Below, in pieces: positions 33,068 through 41,924 of a DNA stretch of 64,000 nt. The notes under the pieces were generated by a model. The model did not search any database and had not been told where the DNA came from. It saw only the letters and a list, made by a program, of their open reading frames with translations. Source of the DNA: Arthrobacter sp. CDRTa11 (GTDB lineage: Bacteria > Actinomycetota > Actinomycetes > Actinomycetales > Micrococcaceae); the NCBI RefSeq assembly GCF_026427775.1, contig NZ_CP044532.1, positions 3,658,001 through 3,722,000 of the forward strand, written 5' to 3'. The number at the start of each line of letters is the position of its first letter. Positions within the stretch are counted from its first letter, which is position 1. A program made the translations under genes and the position numbers.

Positions 33068-33997
33068 TCAGGCCCGACGACGCTGCAGGACATCATCGAG
33101 GTTGCTCAGCGCACTCTGGGCCTTCGTGAGCGGCTTTGCGGGGGCGGCCGCCGGAGCAGCCGGAACACCCTGCTTAAGGGACGGTTTCCCCACGGCTTTG
33201 GGGGCCTCGGGCAGGTCGAGGGGCTCCGGTGCCGGCCGCTCAGCTTTTGCGGCTTCAACGTAGACCGGCTTTGGCACATCCACGGGCTGCCAGGTCTCGC
33301 CTGCCGGAGATGCGGCAGCGGACCTGACACTGGTGTCTCCTGCCGCTACTGCCACAGCGAGGGCAGCCTCCCGCAGCTCCACAGCAGTTAAAGGCTTGAC
33401 TTTGGGCCGGTCTGCTTCCGCGTCAAACAAGGGACTTTCGGGCTTGCGGCTTGGGATCGCCGGCCGGGCAGGCGTAGCTGAGGCAGGTTCCGGCCGGCGC
33501 GAAGGTGCTGCCATGGCCGCGGAGAAGGCAGCGTTGACTTTCGCCTTCCGATCCCGGACAGCCAGCCACCGCAGTACCACAACTGAGGTTACAAACGCCG
33601 CCAGGCACCACACCGGCAGCAGGGGCGTACCCAGTCCGAACAGCAGCAGCGCCCCGGAAACAAAACCAGTCAGTAGCGCCGCGAGGCCGAGGAGTGCAAG
33701 GCCCGTCCTGCCGTAGCGGATCCGGAAAGCACCCGGCGTCGCGGTTCGGGTTGCGTCCCGTTCGGATACGGGGCTCTTCCTGGTGTCCATGGCTTTCTCC
33801 TGAGGGGCGCTGACATTCATGAGCATCCCGGCTCTCGGGTCCAATGATTCAGTGGCTGGTGTTTCCGCCGGAATCTCGGCGGCAACCTGGAACTGGGGCC
33901 GGCGGTTCCGGAGAACGTAAGGGGCAACCCACACAATCCAGAGCACAACGGCGACCACCAGGATCACTGAGCTGCTAAGAGGGAAGTCCACACTCAA
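33068..33997 (-). CDS. sepX: Divisome protein SepX/GlpR (actinobacterial)
   Basis: 309 aa; the TTG at 33997 is used as start, with GTG 33991 an alternative. Membrane helices: N-terminal (about 8-28) and a pair around residues 98-115 and 125-142. The C-terminal half is long, Pro/Ala rich and basic, with a small conserved end SALSNLDDVLQRRR. SepX acts with the divisome in Streptomyces; the neighbourhood (rimJ, galU, 5-FTHF cyclo-ligase) matches the known synteny. Direct demonstration in this genus is not available to me. Confidence 0.75.
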   Translation of the reverse strand: MSVDFPLSSSVILVVAVVLWIVWVAPYVLRNRRPQFQVAAEIPAETPATESLDPRAGMLMNVSAPQEKAMDTRKSPVSERDATRTATPGAFRIRYGRTGLALLGLAALLTGFVSGALLLFGLGTPLLPVWCLAAFVTSVVVLRWLAVRDRKAKVNAAFSAAMAAPSRRPEPASATPARPAIPSRKPESPLFDAEADRPKVKPLTAVELREAALAVAVAAGDTSVRSAAASPAGETWQPVDVPKPVYVEAAKAERPAPEPLDLPEAPKAVGKPSLKQGVPAAPAAAPAKPLTKAQSALSNLDDVLQRRRA

Positions 33998-34072
33998 AAC
34001 CGTATGAGCATTAGCGCGATGGCTGCCGCATTAGCCCCGGTGTGTCGCAGGTGGAACGGCGAATCAATGGAT

Positions 34073-34693
34073 TTATGACGGGCGGGACGCCAGCCAGCGG
34101 CGCAGCAGTCCGTCCGGAACTTCTTCCGACGTCAAAGCGAACGTCCGGTGGTCTGCCCACTCACCGTTGATGTGCAGGTAACGCGGCCGGAACCCCTCAT
34201 CCCTGAAGCCCAGCTTTTCAACCACACGCAGGCTGGGGCCATTCTCCGGCCGGATGTTGATTTCCATCCGGTGGAGCCCCAGCGTTTGGAAACAGTGGTC
34301 GGTGGCCATCGCCACTGCCGTGGGGGCAATCCCTTGGCCCGCCCTGGCCTGGTCGACCCAGTAGCCGAGCGTTGCCATGAGGGCCGAGCCCCACACAATG
34401 GAGGAGACCGTGAGCTGGCCCACGATAACCGGGGACCGTGCGCCAGGCGTGCGTTCGGTAATCAGGAAGGGCAAGGCGGTTGCCTGCGCGGCCTGGATGT
34501 TGAGGGACCTCACCATGTGCCGGTAATCCGGCAGGCCTCCGCCCGGGACAGGATTGGAGGCTTCCCACGGCGCCAGCCATTCGCTGTTGCGGGCACGGAC
34601 CGCTGTCCACTCCTTTTTATCCCGATAGCGGATCGGGCGCAGGACCAGGTCTCCGCACTCAAGGGTGACGGGCCAGATTGGACCGGCGCGCAT
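34073..34693 (-). CDS. GNAT acetyltransferase, RimJ-like
   Basis: 206 aa from ATG 34693; longer starts extend into galU. RimJ-type features: LVLRPIRYRDKKEWTAVRAR at the start, then LGYWVDQARAGQGIAPTAVA with the acetyl-CoA-binding loop Q/RxGxG/A pattern, and LHRMEINIRPENGPSLRVVEK near the C-terminus. It probably acetylates N-terminal residues of ribosomal or other proteins. It starts 5 bp downstream of the galU stop. Confidence 0.88.
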   Translation of the reverse strand: MRAGPIWPVTLECGDLVLRPIRYRDKKEWTAVRARNSEWLAPWEASNPVPGGGLPDYRHMVRSLNIQAAQATALPFLITERTPGARSPVIVGQLTVSSIVWGSALMATLGYWVDQARAGQGIAPTAVAMATDHCFQTLGLHRMEINIRPENGPSLRVVEKLGFRDEGFRPRYLHINGEWADHRTFALTSEEVPDGLLRRWLASRPS

Positions 34694-34698
34694 GGGCT

Positions 34699-35604
34699 TT
34701 ACTTGGAAAGACCGGCGGTGAAGCCCGGCAGCCATTCCCGCAAGCCGGGACCCAGGTCATCGCTGTCGATGGCCAGCTGGACGCAGGCCTTGAGGTAGCT
34801 GAGCTTGTCACCGGTGTCGTAGCGCCGCCCGCGGAAGACAACTCCATAAACGCCGTCGCCGGCGCCGTCTCCGGCCGCCAGATCCTGCAGCGCATCCGTG
34901 AGCTGGATTTCGCCGCCGCGGCCCGGGCCGGTGCGCTCCAGCACGTCAAAGACCGACGGGTGAAGCACGTACCGCCCGATCACTGCAAGATTGGAGGGTG
35001 CCTCATCGATATCAGGCTTCTCCACCAGTTTTTTGATCCGGACGTAGCTCTCGCCCTCGATCTCCTCGACGTCGGCGCAGCCGTAGGCGCTGATCTGATC
35101 TGGTTCTACCTCGATCAGGGCTACTACCGAGCCTCCAGTCTTAGCCTGAACCTCGATCATGGTGCTGAGCAGTTCGTCCCGGGCATCGATCAGATCGTCC
35201 CCGAGGAGCACGGCAAATGGCTCGTTGCCTACGTGCTGCCTTGCACGCAGGACCGCGTGGCCCAGGCCGTTAGGATCGCCCTGCCTCACATAGTGGATGT
35301 CGCCCAGGTTGCTGGCGGCCTGGATGGACTCAAGCTTGGCGGTGTCGCCTTTGGCCGCCAACGTGGCTTCCAGGGCCGGGACGCGGTCAAAGTGGTCTTC
35401 CAGCGCCCGCTTGTTGCGGCCGGTGATCATCAGCACGTCGTTAAGGCCAACCTTGACGGCTTCCTCAACCACGTACTGGATGGCGGGCTTATCCACCACT
35501 GGAAGCATTTCCTTCGGCATGGCCTTCGTGGCAGGCAGGAACCTGGTGCCGAGTCCCGCAGCGGGAATAACGGCCTTGCGTACTGTCTGATGAGTGGTAG
35601 TCAC
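34699..35604 (-). CDS. galU: UTP-glucose-1-phosphate uridylyltransferase
   Basis: 301 aa from GTG 35604. N-terminal nucleotide-binding motif AVIPAAGLGTRFLPATKAMP is intact, followed by DKPAIQYVVEEA (substrate-binding KP). FAVLLGDDLIDA holds the metal Asp, and VEKP follows in IKKLVEKPDIDEA. It makes UDP-glucose for cell-envelope glycans and trehalose. It heads the galU-rimJ-sepX unit. Confidence 0.95.
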   Translation of the reverse strand: MTTTHQTVRKAVIPAAGLGTRFLPATKAMPKEMLPVVDKPAIQYVVEEAVKVGLNDVLMITGRNKRALEDHFDRVPALEATLAAKGDTAKLESIQAASNLGDIHYVRQGDPNGLGHAVLRARQHVGNEPFAVLLGDDLIDARDELLSTMIEVQAKTGGSVVALIEVEPDQISAYGCADVEEIEGESYVRIKKLVEKPDIDEAPSNLAVIGRYVLHPSVFDVLERTGPGRGGEIQLTDALQDLAAGDGAGDGVYGVVFRGRRYDTGDKLSYLKACVQLAIDSDDLGPGLREWLPGFTAGLSK

Positions 35605-35727
35605 TGGACTAATCTAACGGAGGGGCCAATCATTCAGTAATTGTCAGAGCTCCGGCGAGGGGTGCCGGCCCCACGTAGGCAGGGGCCTGGTAAGGGTATT
35701 CGGAGCGGGCCGGACAGAGGAGCAGCA

Positions 35728-36351
35728 GTGCCTGGAGACAGCAAAGAAGCAAAGGAAATGATCCGTGCACGTCACCGCCAGAGGCGGGCCCGCATGGCGT
35801 CCGATGAGCGTGAAGAGGCAGGCGCCCGCCTGGCCGTCAACGGCCTCGAATGGGCTCAAAGAATGGCGGCGGGGAAGGCATCGACGTTTTGCGTGTACCT
35901 GGGGGTTGGCTCCGAACCGCCCACCGTGCCCCTCATTACCGCCCTCCACGGGCAGGGCCACAAGGTCCTGCTCCCCGTCTGTGAACCTGACCGACACCTG
36001 AGCTGGGTGTACTGGACTCCGGCGGTGGAATTCGTGCGGAGCCGGTATGCCCCCATCCTGGAACCCGACGGCGTCCGGCATGGCCTTGACGTCGTGGCCG
36101 GCGTGACGGCCCTCGTCATTCCAGCCACAGCCCTGGACATGAGCGGAAACAGGATTGGCCAAGGCGGCGGTTACTACGATGTCTTCCTGGCCTCCCTTGC
36201 CACCAGAGTTCCGCAAATGCCACTGGCGGCCATGATTTACGACGAGGAACTGCTCCCGGCCGGCTCCATTCCCAGTGAGGAGTTCGACAGGAAAGTGCCG
36301 GCAGCTTTAATGCCATCCGGGCTGGTCAGACTGGCCGACGCAGCATCCTGA
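35728..36351 (+). CDS. 5-formyltetrahydrofolate cyclo-ligase
   Basis: 207 aa from GTG 35728, chosen because AGAGGAG lies 5 bases before it; the frame extends to 35641. The family motifs are YLGVGSEPPTVPLITALH, the ATP/folate loop RIGQGGGYYDVFLA, and the region MIYDEELLPAGSIPSEEFD. It converts 5-formyl-THF to 5,10-methenyl-THF using ATP. It is divergent from galU. Confidence 0.93.
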   Translation: MPGDSKEAKEMIRARHRQRRARMASDEREEAGARLAVNGLEWAQRMAAGKASTFCVYLGVGSEPPTVPLITALHGQGHKVLLPVCEPDRHLSWVYWTPAVEFVRSRYAPILEPDGVRHGLDVVAGVTALVIPATALDMSGNRIGQGGGYYDVFLASLATRVPQMPLAAMIYDEELLPAGSIPSEEFDRKVPAALMPSGLVRLADAAS

Positions 36352-36377
36352 GCGGCCCAGCGGCGGGGATGATAGAA

Positions 36378-36404
36378 TTAGCACTCAGGCCCTGCGACTG
36401 CTAA
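36378..36404 (+). promoter_or_regulatory. CIRCE element (HrcA operator) upstream of the zinc-ribbon gene
   Basis: TTAGCACTC, 9-bp spacer, GACTGCTAA. The left half is the CIRCE consensus exactly, and the right half differs by one base from GAGTGCTAA. A TAGAAT resembling -10 immediately precedes it. This places the downstream gene under HrcA heat-shock control. Confidence 0.85.
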
Positions 36405-36467
36405 TGAACGGCTCGTTCCGGACATGCAGCACGGGACCTCTCGTTTTGCCCAAGAGGAGGAGCACCA

Positions 36468-36728
36468 GTGCCAACGTATGCCTACGCCTGCAAGGATTGC
36501 GGCCACGCCTTTGACATTGTCCAGTCATTCACGGACAGCACTCTGACGTCCTGCCCTGAATGCCAGGGGACCCTGCGCAAGAAATTCAACAGCGTGGGCG
36601 TGGTTTTCAAGGGCTCCGGTTTCTACCGGACGGATTCCCGGGATGCCAAGGGCAACTCGGTTGCGGCGGCTCCTGCCACCCCGGCTCCTGCCGCCCCGGC
36701 GCCTGCTCCCGCAGCCGCAGCCAGCTAA
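36468..36728 (+). CDS. FmdB-family zinc ribbon protein
   Basis: 86 aa from GTG. MPTYAYACKDCGHAFDIVQS contains the first CxxC (C8, C11), and CPECQG the second (29-34), forming a zinc ribbon. FKGSGFYRTDSR is the family signature (GSGFYxTD). The last ~25 residues are an Ala/Pro tail. The role of FmdB proteins is not settled. The CIRCE site upstream suggests heat-shock control, unusual for this family. Confidence 0.92.
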   Translation: MPTYAYACKDCGHAFDIVQSFTDSTLTSCPECQGTLRKKFNSVGVVFKGSGFYRTDSRDAKGNSVAAAPATPAPAAPAPAPAAAAS

Positions 36729-36877
36729 ACCACCAGGCTTTCTAGCGCCTGTTGATCTCCTCAGGACTGCCGGCGCGTGCATCGTCAGGCGATAGCCTTC
36801 GACGCCGTCACCCCGGTTGTCCACATAAGCGGCGCTCCCCCTGTCGTGGCTGGGCCTGCCAAACGTAGCGTGGCTGC

Positions 36878-37603
36878 ATGCCCGTTACCCTCCTCCGCTC
36901 CCGGCGCACCGTCCAGCCCAGACGCACCAGTCGAGGCCCTCATTCGCCTGCACCCAGGCGTCGGTCGCGCCCCCGGATGGGTTCCTGGCTCAGCCGTAAC
37001 CGCCGCTTGGCCGTAGCTCTCCTGCTCTGTCTTTCCGCCGGAATCGCCGTTCATCAGCTCACGCCGGCGCCGGCCGATTCCGTCACAGCCCTCGCCGCCG
37101 CACGTGATCTCCCTGCAGGCGCGGCATTGACACTGCCTGATCTGGAGGAAGTCCGGATACCGCCACGCCTGGCGATTTCCGGTGCCCCGCAAAAAAGCAG
37201 CGATCTTGAAGGCAAACAGTTGGCAGCGCCCCTGCGGAAGGGGCAACTGGTGGCTGACTCCCAGCTTTTGGGTCCCGGCCTGTTGGCCGGAACTCCGCCG
37301 GGTTCAGCGGCCGTGCCGCTGAGGATGGCGGATCCGTCGTCCATCCAGCTGGTATCTCCGGGGCAGCTGGTCAATGTGGTGCTGACGGGCGCCAACGGCT
37401 ACGACCAGCGATCTCCTCCTGAAGTGCTTGCGTCAGCCGTTCCGGTACTTTGGACGTCCGGCCAAGAGGGCAAGACCGGAGAGTGGCTGGGTACAGGGGA
37501 GACGGACGGGCTGATCGTGGTGGCAGCAGATCCGGATCAGGCAGCGCGGCTGGCCGGGGCCTCCACCCAGGGAAAACTGTTCTTTGTCCTCGTGGGGGCC
37601 TAG
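36878..37603 (+). CDS. SAF-domain (CpaB-like) membrane protein
   Basis: 241 aa. A basic N-terminus precedes a membrane helix (about 46-62, RLAVALLLCLSAGIAVHQL). The SAF/CpaB-type region reads ALAAARDLPAGAALTLPDLE, then PLRKGQLVADSQLLGPGLLA and VQLVSPG-like strands. CpaB proteins hold Flp-type pilus secretin complexes, but no Flp cluster is adjacent. It may be a stand-alone, possibly regulatory or envelope protein. Confidence 0.8.
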   Translation: MPVTLLRSRRTVQPRRTSRGPHSPAPRRRSRPRMGSWLSRNRRLAVALLLCLSAGIAVHQLTPAPADSVTALAAARDLPAGAALTLPDLEEVRIPPRLAISGAPQKSSDLEGKQLAAPLRKGQLVADSQLLGPGLLAGTPPGSAAVPLRMADPSSIQLVSPGQLVNVVLTGANGYDQRSPPEVLASAVPVLWTSGQEGKTGEWLGTGETDGLIVVAADPDQAARLAGASTQGKLFFVLVGA

Positions 37604-37657
37604 CCTGCAACCGACATGCGCGGCCAGCCACCAGCTGCCCCAGAGGGCTGCAGGCGG

Positions 37658-40600
37658 TTAGCCCCAGTGAGGGGGCTTCTGTTCCTTCAGCCAGGCATCG
37701 TGGTCATCATCGGGCTCATCGCCCCAGCGCCGCGGGTCATCTTCGGAAGCCTTATTGGGAAGAACTGCGTCCGTTCCGCTTTTCTCCTCCGGCTGCCCTT
37801 CGGCAGGGTTGTCGCTCCTGGCCTGGCCCTTGGCTGGGTTCTCTGTGGTCATGTCTTGTGCCTCCTGGCCCTCCTGGGCTGTGGTCCGGCTGTGGTTGTG
37901 GTGGTCTACGTAACCGCGTTTCTGGTCCTCGGCTTCGTCCTGTTGGGGTTCCTGGGCCTGGTTTTCCAGGCTTGCCAGGGTCAGCGGGTCCATATCAGCG
38001 TCGAAGAAACCCGCAGACGCCGTGGCCCGTCCGGGCAACACAACGTTCTCAAGGCCCAGGTAGCCGGCAATGCGGTCCGCGCAGGCTGAGGGGTCGGTGA
38101 ATACTTCAATGGTCCACAAGGGCATGTACCGCCAGCCCAGGCGTTCAAGCAGCTGCGGACGGAGCCTGCTCCGCTCGCGGACGCTCATGGTCCGGTACTG
38201 CTCCGTACCATCCGACTCGATGGCCACAGGGCGGGGAATCTCGGCGTCGTCCTGGCCCATGGTGCTGAGCGGGTCCGCCGCAGCAACAACGTCGATAACG
38301 CCGTCGTACTGGTGCCAAACGCGCGCTCCTCGGGCGCGCAGCCGGTCCCCCAGGTCAGCCACCAGGGGGTCAGCCCCGAGCGCCTGCTCGCTGGCAGCGG
38401 CGCGGGATGCCGGAGTACCCAGGTTGGTGTTGCCCGAAATCTCCCGGTCCAGCAGTTCATAGAGGTCCACGGCGCCGTGGGCCAGGCGCGTATGGTCCAG
38501 GTCCTCGGGGCGGAAGCAGGTTAATACGTGCAGGGACCTGCGCGCACGGGACATCGCCAACGCGAATTTTTCCCTGCCGCCCTCAGCGGAGAGTGGACCA
38601 AAGTTATGGAGGGCACGGCCATGCGGAGTGCGTCCGAAGCCGGGTGAAAAAATCACGTGGTCCCTGACCAGGCCCTGGGCCCGCTCAAGGTCCACCACGC
38701 GGAACGACTCCGGCCCCGCGCTAAAGAATCCGGCCAGCCCTGGATGGTTGGGCAGCTGGAGCCGGATGGATTCACCGATCCTGGCAGCATGGCGAAGGCT
38801 GGCGGTTACAACAGCCAGTGAGGTCCGCGGACGTTGCCTGGCATGTTCAAAGACCAGCTGGACCACACGGTTGACTTCCGCCACCACGGATTCCACACCC
38901 TCGTGGTCGGCGCTGGGCAGGCCTGTTCCGTCCGGCAGGTATTCAACCAGCAGCGCCCTGTCCAGCCCCGTTGCTGACTGGCCCTCCGGCAGGCGGCGCA
39001 GGCCGCCGTCGTAAAAGCTCTTGCTGAGCTGCAGCACCAGGTCCTCATCCACCGCCCGGTAGACAAAGTTCAACCGCCAAACAGGCAGGACGGAGGACAG
39101 CGCGGAAAAGGCGCTGTCCACACGCTGGTGTGCTGATTCGCCGACAGCCAGTCGCTCGACGCCAACAGTGAAACTACGGGGGCTGGCTATTTTGGCATCA
39201 CCAAACGCTATGACCTGTTGGGCACGGGCGATGGAGGGCAGGACTGCCTGCAGCGACGTCGCGTCGGCGTCCAGGATGACCACCGCATCAAAGCGCTTTT
39301 CGGCCGGAAGGAGACCCGTCATCAGGTAGGGGCTCACTGACCAGACCGGCACGAGCATGGGGACAAGTTCCGGGGCCTGGGCGGTCAGCGCCGCAAGGGA
39401 AACCCTGCCGTCCTTCAACAGGCTCCGGAGGAGATCAGCCTGGCGCGGGTGCTGGCCGATGGCTGCGCGCCACCTCTCGGAAAGGTCCCACCGCAGCCTT
39501 GCGGCGCCGCTGGCGATGTGGGCGTTGTCGGCGAGCCGGTACTCTGCCTCCAGCTGCCGCAGGGCGTCGCCGTCGGACATCGCGAGGTAGTCGTCCCCGC
39601 TGATCATCGCTTCAAGCGCGGACTGCCACCAGGCCAGCTCGAGTTCGGCGGCCACCGAATCCGCAGGGACTTCCCGCTCCGCGAGGTCAGCGAGGAGTTC
39701 CCCCAACCCGTGCTCGCGCATGTTTTCCACGAGCAAGGTGCGTTCAGGCAGGGTTTTGAGTGTGTGGGTGTCCGCGACCAGCCGCTCGAGGCGTTCCATC
39801 AGTTCCGGATAGGGCGAAGTGGCCAGGGACCCGCCGGCTTCGGTGTACCGCAGGGCCTCCCCCAGCTGTGTGAGCTCCCGGTCCAGAGACCGGTACATCA
39901 CGTTCATCTCCGCGAGGCCGGAGGGTACGGCGGGGTGGCGCTGGGTGGTTGCGTAGCCGGACCACAGGGCCCGCTGCTCCTGGACAAGCACCAGCGAACT
40001 GTGCAGATCGGCAATATGCACACCGGGGCGTACATACTCCTTGGCCACACGGCGGAGGCGCGACCGTTGCATGGAGGCCATGTCGATGTTCCGCTCGCGG
40101 CGCCAGGCGGAGGATGCTGTGGCGGAGATGAGATCGTGCACGGGACGGTCAAAGATGTCGGGTGTGAACTTGTCCAGGCTGCCCCGGACCGCCATCAGCA
40201 GTTCAAGCTGCGCCCCCCACTCTTCGAACGACGAACCCAGGCGGATCTCGGCGTGTTCGGCAACGCCGCTCATCCGCTCCCGCAAGAGCGGCAGGTTCTT
40301 CGCCACGGAACGGGCCAGCTCCTGGGCCTCTTCGGTCTCCTTGCGCGTCAGCAGCCTTGCCCCGTGCCAGGGGCTGGTGGTGGACGCCCGGCTGAAGCTG
40401 CCAAGTTCGGCGGCGCGGCGAAGCCTTCCGGCGAGCTCGTTGCGGTCACGGATGTTGTCCAGCACACTCCGTTTGAGGCGGACAGTAGTGGCCGGGGCAG
40501 GCTGGATGGAAGTCAGCGAAGCGAGTGACTGCATGGCCTGGTATGGCGAGCACCCCCAGCGCTTGCGCACGTTATGCAGCGAAGCAACATGATCCGTCAG

Positions 40601-41797
40601 AGCGTGACGATGTTCAGTCAGCGTCTTATGGAGGTTGCCCAACTGCGGTTCGAGGGATTTTTCGTTCCGGATAATGGCCCGGACCAACTGCGCCTTCAGC
40701 TGCTGCGGACTGGCCGCGCCGGAGAGCTGGAACAGAATGGACTCCAGGCCCAGCGATTCAAGCTGGCCCGACACTTCATTCAGGCTGGCCCGGCGGTCCC
40801 CGACCACCAGCACCGTTTTGCCCGCATCCACCAGCGCACCGATGGTGTTGATGGCCGTTTGCGTTTGCCCCGTACCAGGGGGGCTGCTCACCACGAGTGA
40901 TTCACCGGCGCGTGCGGCATCAATGACGTACTGCTGGTCTGAGTCGGCGTCCAGCAGGAGCAGTTCATCGGCAGGATGCCGTTTGTCCACGCTGGGAAAA
41001 CGTGAGGGGTCCGGCTCCTCAACGTCCACCACTTCGCCGCCGCCGGCGCGCGCCAGGGCAGCCACCAGCGGGTTGCCGTCATTGATCCAGGGGTCATCGA
41101 GGTTGCCGGAGAGATCGGCAAAGGTGGACACCAGCAGGTTGTGCTGGGCCTCTGCGCCGTGGATGGGCCTGATCAGCGCGGCCAGCCGGTCCAGGACGGG
41201 CTGGGGATCAAACCTGGCCGTGCTGTAGGCCAGCCGGGTCACGGCGTTGACGTCAAAGATAATGCCGTGGATGTTCTTCAGATGCCGGACCAGCGCCGGG
41301 TTGATGTGCGCCTGTTCCGTGAGCTGGAGCTCATAGTCGTCTTCGCCCGGACGGACAGTCAACGAAATGGCGGTCAGCATCACGGGGGCCGAAATCCGCT
41401 GTGGCTTGCCTCCGACGGCGGACGTCCACACCACGGTTCCTGCGGACAGGTATCCGGCGTCAATGCCGCGGTCATTGGCAAGCTCGAAGATCTTGGAGCG
41501 GATGTTCCGCGATGCCCGGGCTGCAATCAGGTATTGCTGGTGGTCACGGATCAGGGTGGAGAGGCGTGTCCTGCGGCCGGCCATGAGCTGGGCCAGGCCG
41601 GAAGGGTGAGCGTGGGTCAGGTCAATGGAGCCTTCCGGGGTCTTGGTGAAACGCAGCATGGTGTCTGCCCCGGTAACGGGTTTGAGCCCGGACAGCCATT
41701 TCCTGAGCTCCTCCGAGCCCTCGGGGTGGCCTTGACCAACTGACACTACTGCCTTCTTTTCTGCGTTTGCACGTGACGCCTTGGACCATACCGGCAT
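37658..41797 (-). CDS. SF1 helicase-like protein with C-terminal REase-fold nuclease domain
   Basis: 1379 aa. The AAA/SF1 core has PPGTGQTQT at residues 306-314, where the Walker A Lys is Gln311. The motif II region reads ILDADA instead of DExQ-type DEA. A later segment ALAMSRARRSLHVLTCF resembles motif VI. The C-terminal ~100 residues are a type II-like REase (MTES_1575-like): GVIDVV with an Asp, then IESDG (ExD/K-type) and LLERLGWRYMPLWTIEVF. The tail after it is acidic and disordered. The nuclease motifs look intact while the ATPase motifs look degenerate. Probably DNA repair or defence; function not established. Confidence 0.75.
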   Translation of the reverse strand: MPVWSKASRANAEKKAVVSVGQGHPEGSEELRKWLSGLKPVTGADTMLRFTKTPEGSIDLTHAHPSGLAQLMAGRRTRLSTLIRDHQQYLIAARASRNIRSKIFELANDRGIDAGYLSAGTVVWTSAVGGKPQRISAPVMLTAISLTVRPGEDDYELQLTEQAHINPALVRHLKNIHGIIFDVNAVTRLAYSTARFDPQPVLDRLAALIRPIHGAEAQHNLLVSTFADLSGNLDDPWINDGNPLVAALARAGGGEVVDVEEPDPSRFPSVDKRHPADELLLLDADSDQQYVIDAARAGESLVVSSPPGTGQTQTAINTIGALVDAGKTVLVVGDRRASLNEVSGQLESLGLESILFQLSGAASPQQLKAQLVRAIIRNEKSLEPQLGNLHKTLTEHRHALTDHVASLHNVRKRWGCSPYQAMQSLASLTSIQPAPATTVRLKRSVLDNIRDRNELAGRLRRAAELGSFSRASTTSPWHGARLLTRKETEEAQELARSVAKNLPLLRERMSGVAEHAEIRLGSSFEEWGAQLELLMAVRGSLDKFTPDIFDRPVHDLISATASSAWRRERNIDMASMQRSRLRRVAKEYVRPGVHIADLHSSLVLVQEQRALWSGYATTQRHPAVPSGLAEMNVMYRSLDRELTQLGEALRYTEAGGSLATSPYPELMERLERLVADTHTLKTLPERTLLVENMREHGLGELLADLAEREVPADSVAAELELAWWQSALEAMISGDDYLAMSDGDALRQLEAEYRLADNAHIASGAARLRWDLSERWRAAIGQHPRQADLLRSLLKDGRVSLAALTAQAPELVPMLVPVWSVSPYLMTGLLPAEKRFDAVVILDADATSLQAVLPSIARAQQVIAFGDAKIASPRSFTVGVERLAVGESAHQRVDSAFSALSSVLPVWRLNFVYRAVDEDLVLQLSKSFYDGGLRRLPEGQSATGLDRALLVEYLPDGTGLPSADHEGVESVVAEVNRVVQLVFEHARQRPRTSLAVVTASLRHAARIGESIRLQLPNHPGLAGFFSAGPESFRVVDLERAQGLVRDHVIFSPGFGRTPHGRALHNFGPLSAEGGREKFALAMSRARRSLHVLTCFRPEDLDHTRLAHGAVDLYELLDREISGNTNLGTPASRAAASEQALGADPLVADLGDRLRARGARVWHQYDGVIDVVAAADPLSTMGQDDAEIPRPVAIESDGTEQYRTMSVRERSRLRPQLLERLGWRYMPLWTIEVFTDPSACADRIAGYLGLENVVLPGRATASAGFFDADMDPLTLASLENQAQEPQQDEAEDQKRGYVDHHNHSRTTAQEGQEAQDMTTENPAKGQARSDNPAEGQPEEKSGTDAVLPNKASEDDPRRWGDEPDDDHDAWLKEQKPPHWG

Positions 41798-41886
41798 GCT
41801 TTCGAGCGTAGCCGGTAAGAAGGCTTAGTAAGAGACGCAACACTGGATGATGCCAAATTGCGGAGGATTTCGCCCGGATAAGGGAA

Positions 41887-41915
41887 TGGCCGGTCTCCCT
41901 GACGAAGACCGGCCA
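41887..41915 (-). terminator. Hairpin downstream of guaA
   Basis: tggccggtct (41887-41896) pairs exactly with agaccggcca (41906-41915) across a 9-nt loop, 10 bp past the guaA stop. It has no U-run. Confidence 0.6.
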
Positions 41916-41924
41916 CTCATTCCG

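Noticed and set aside
36729-36877. Gap between the zinc-ribbon and SAF genes
   Set aside because: No gene or strong motif was seen.
41798-41924. Possible small gene between the helicase-like gene and guaA
   Set aside because: No start with a ribosome binding site, and the hairpin at 41887-41915 fits a terminator.
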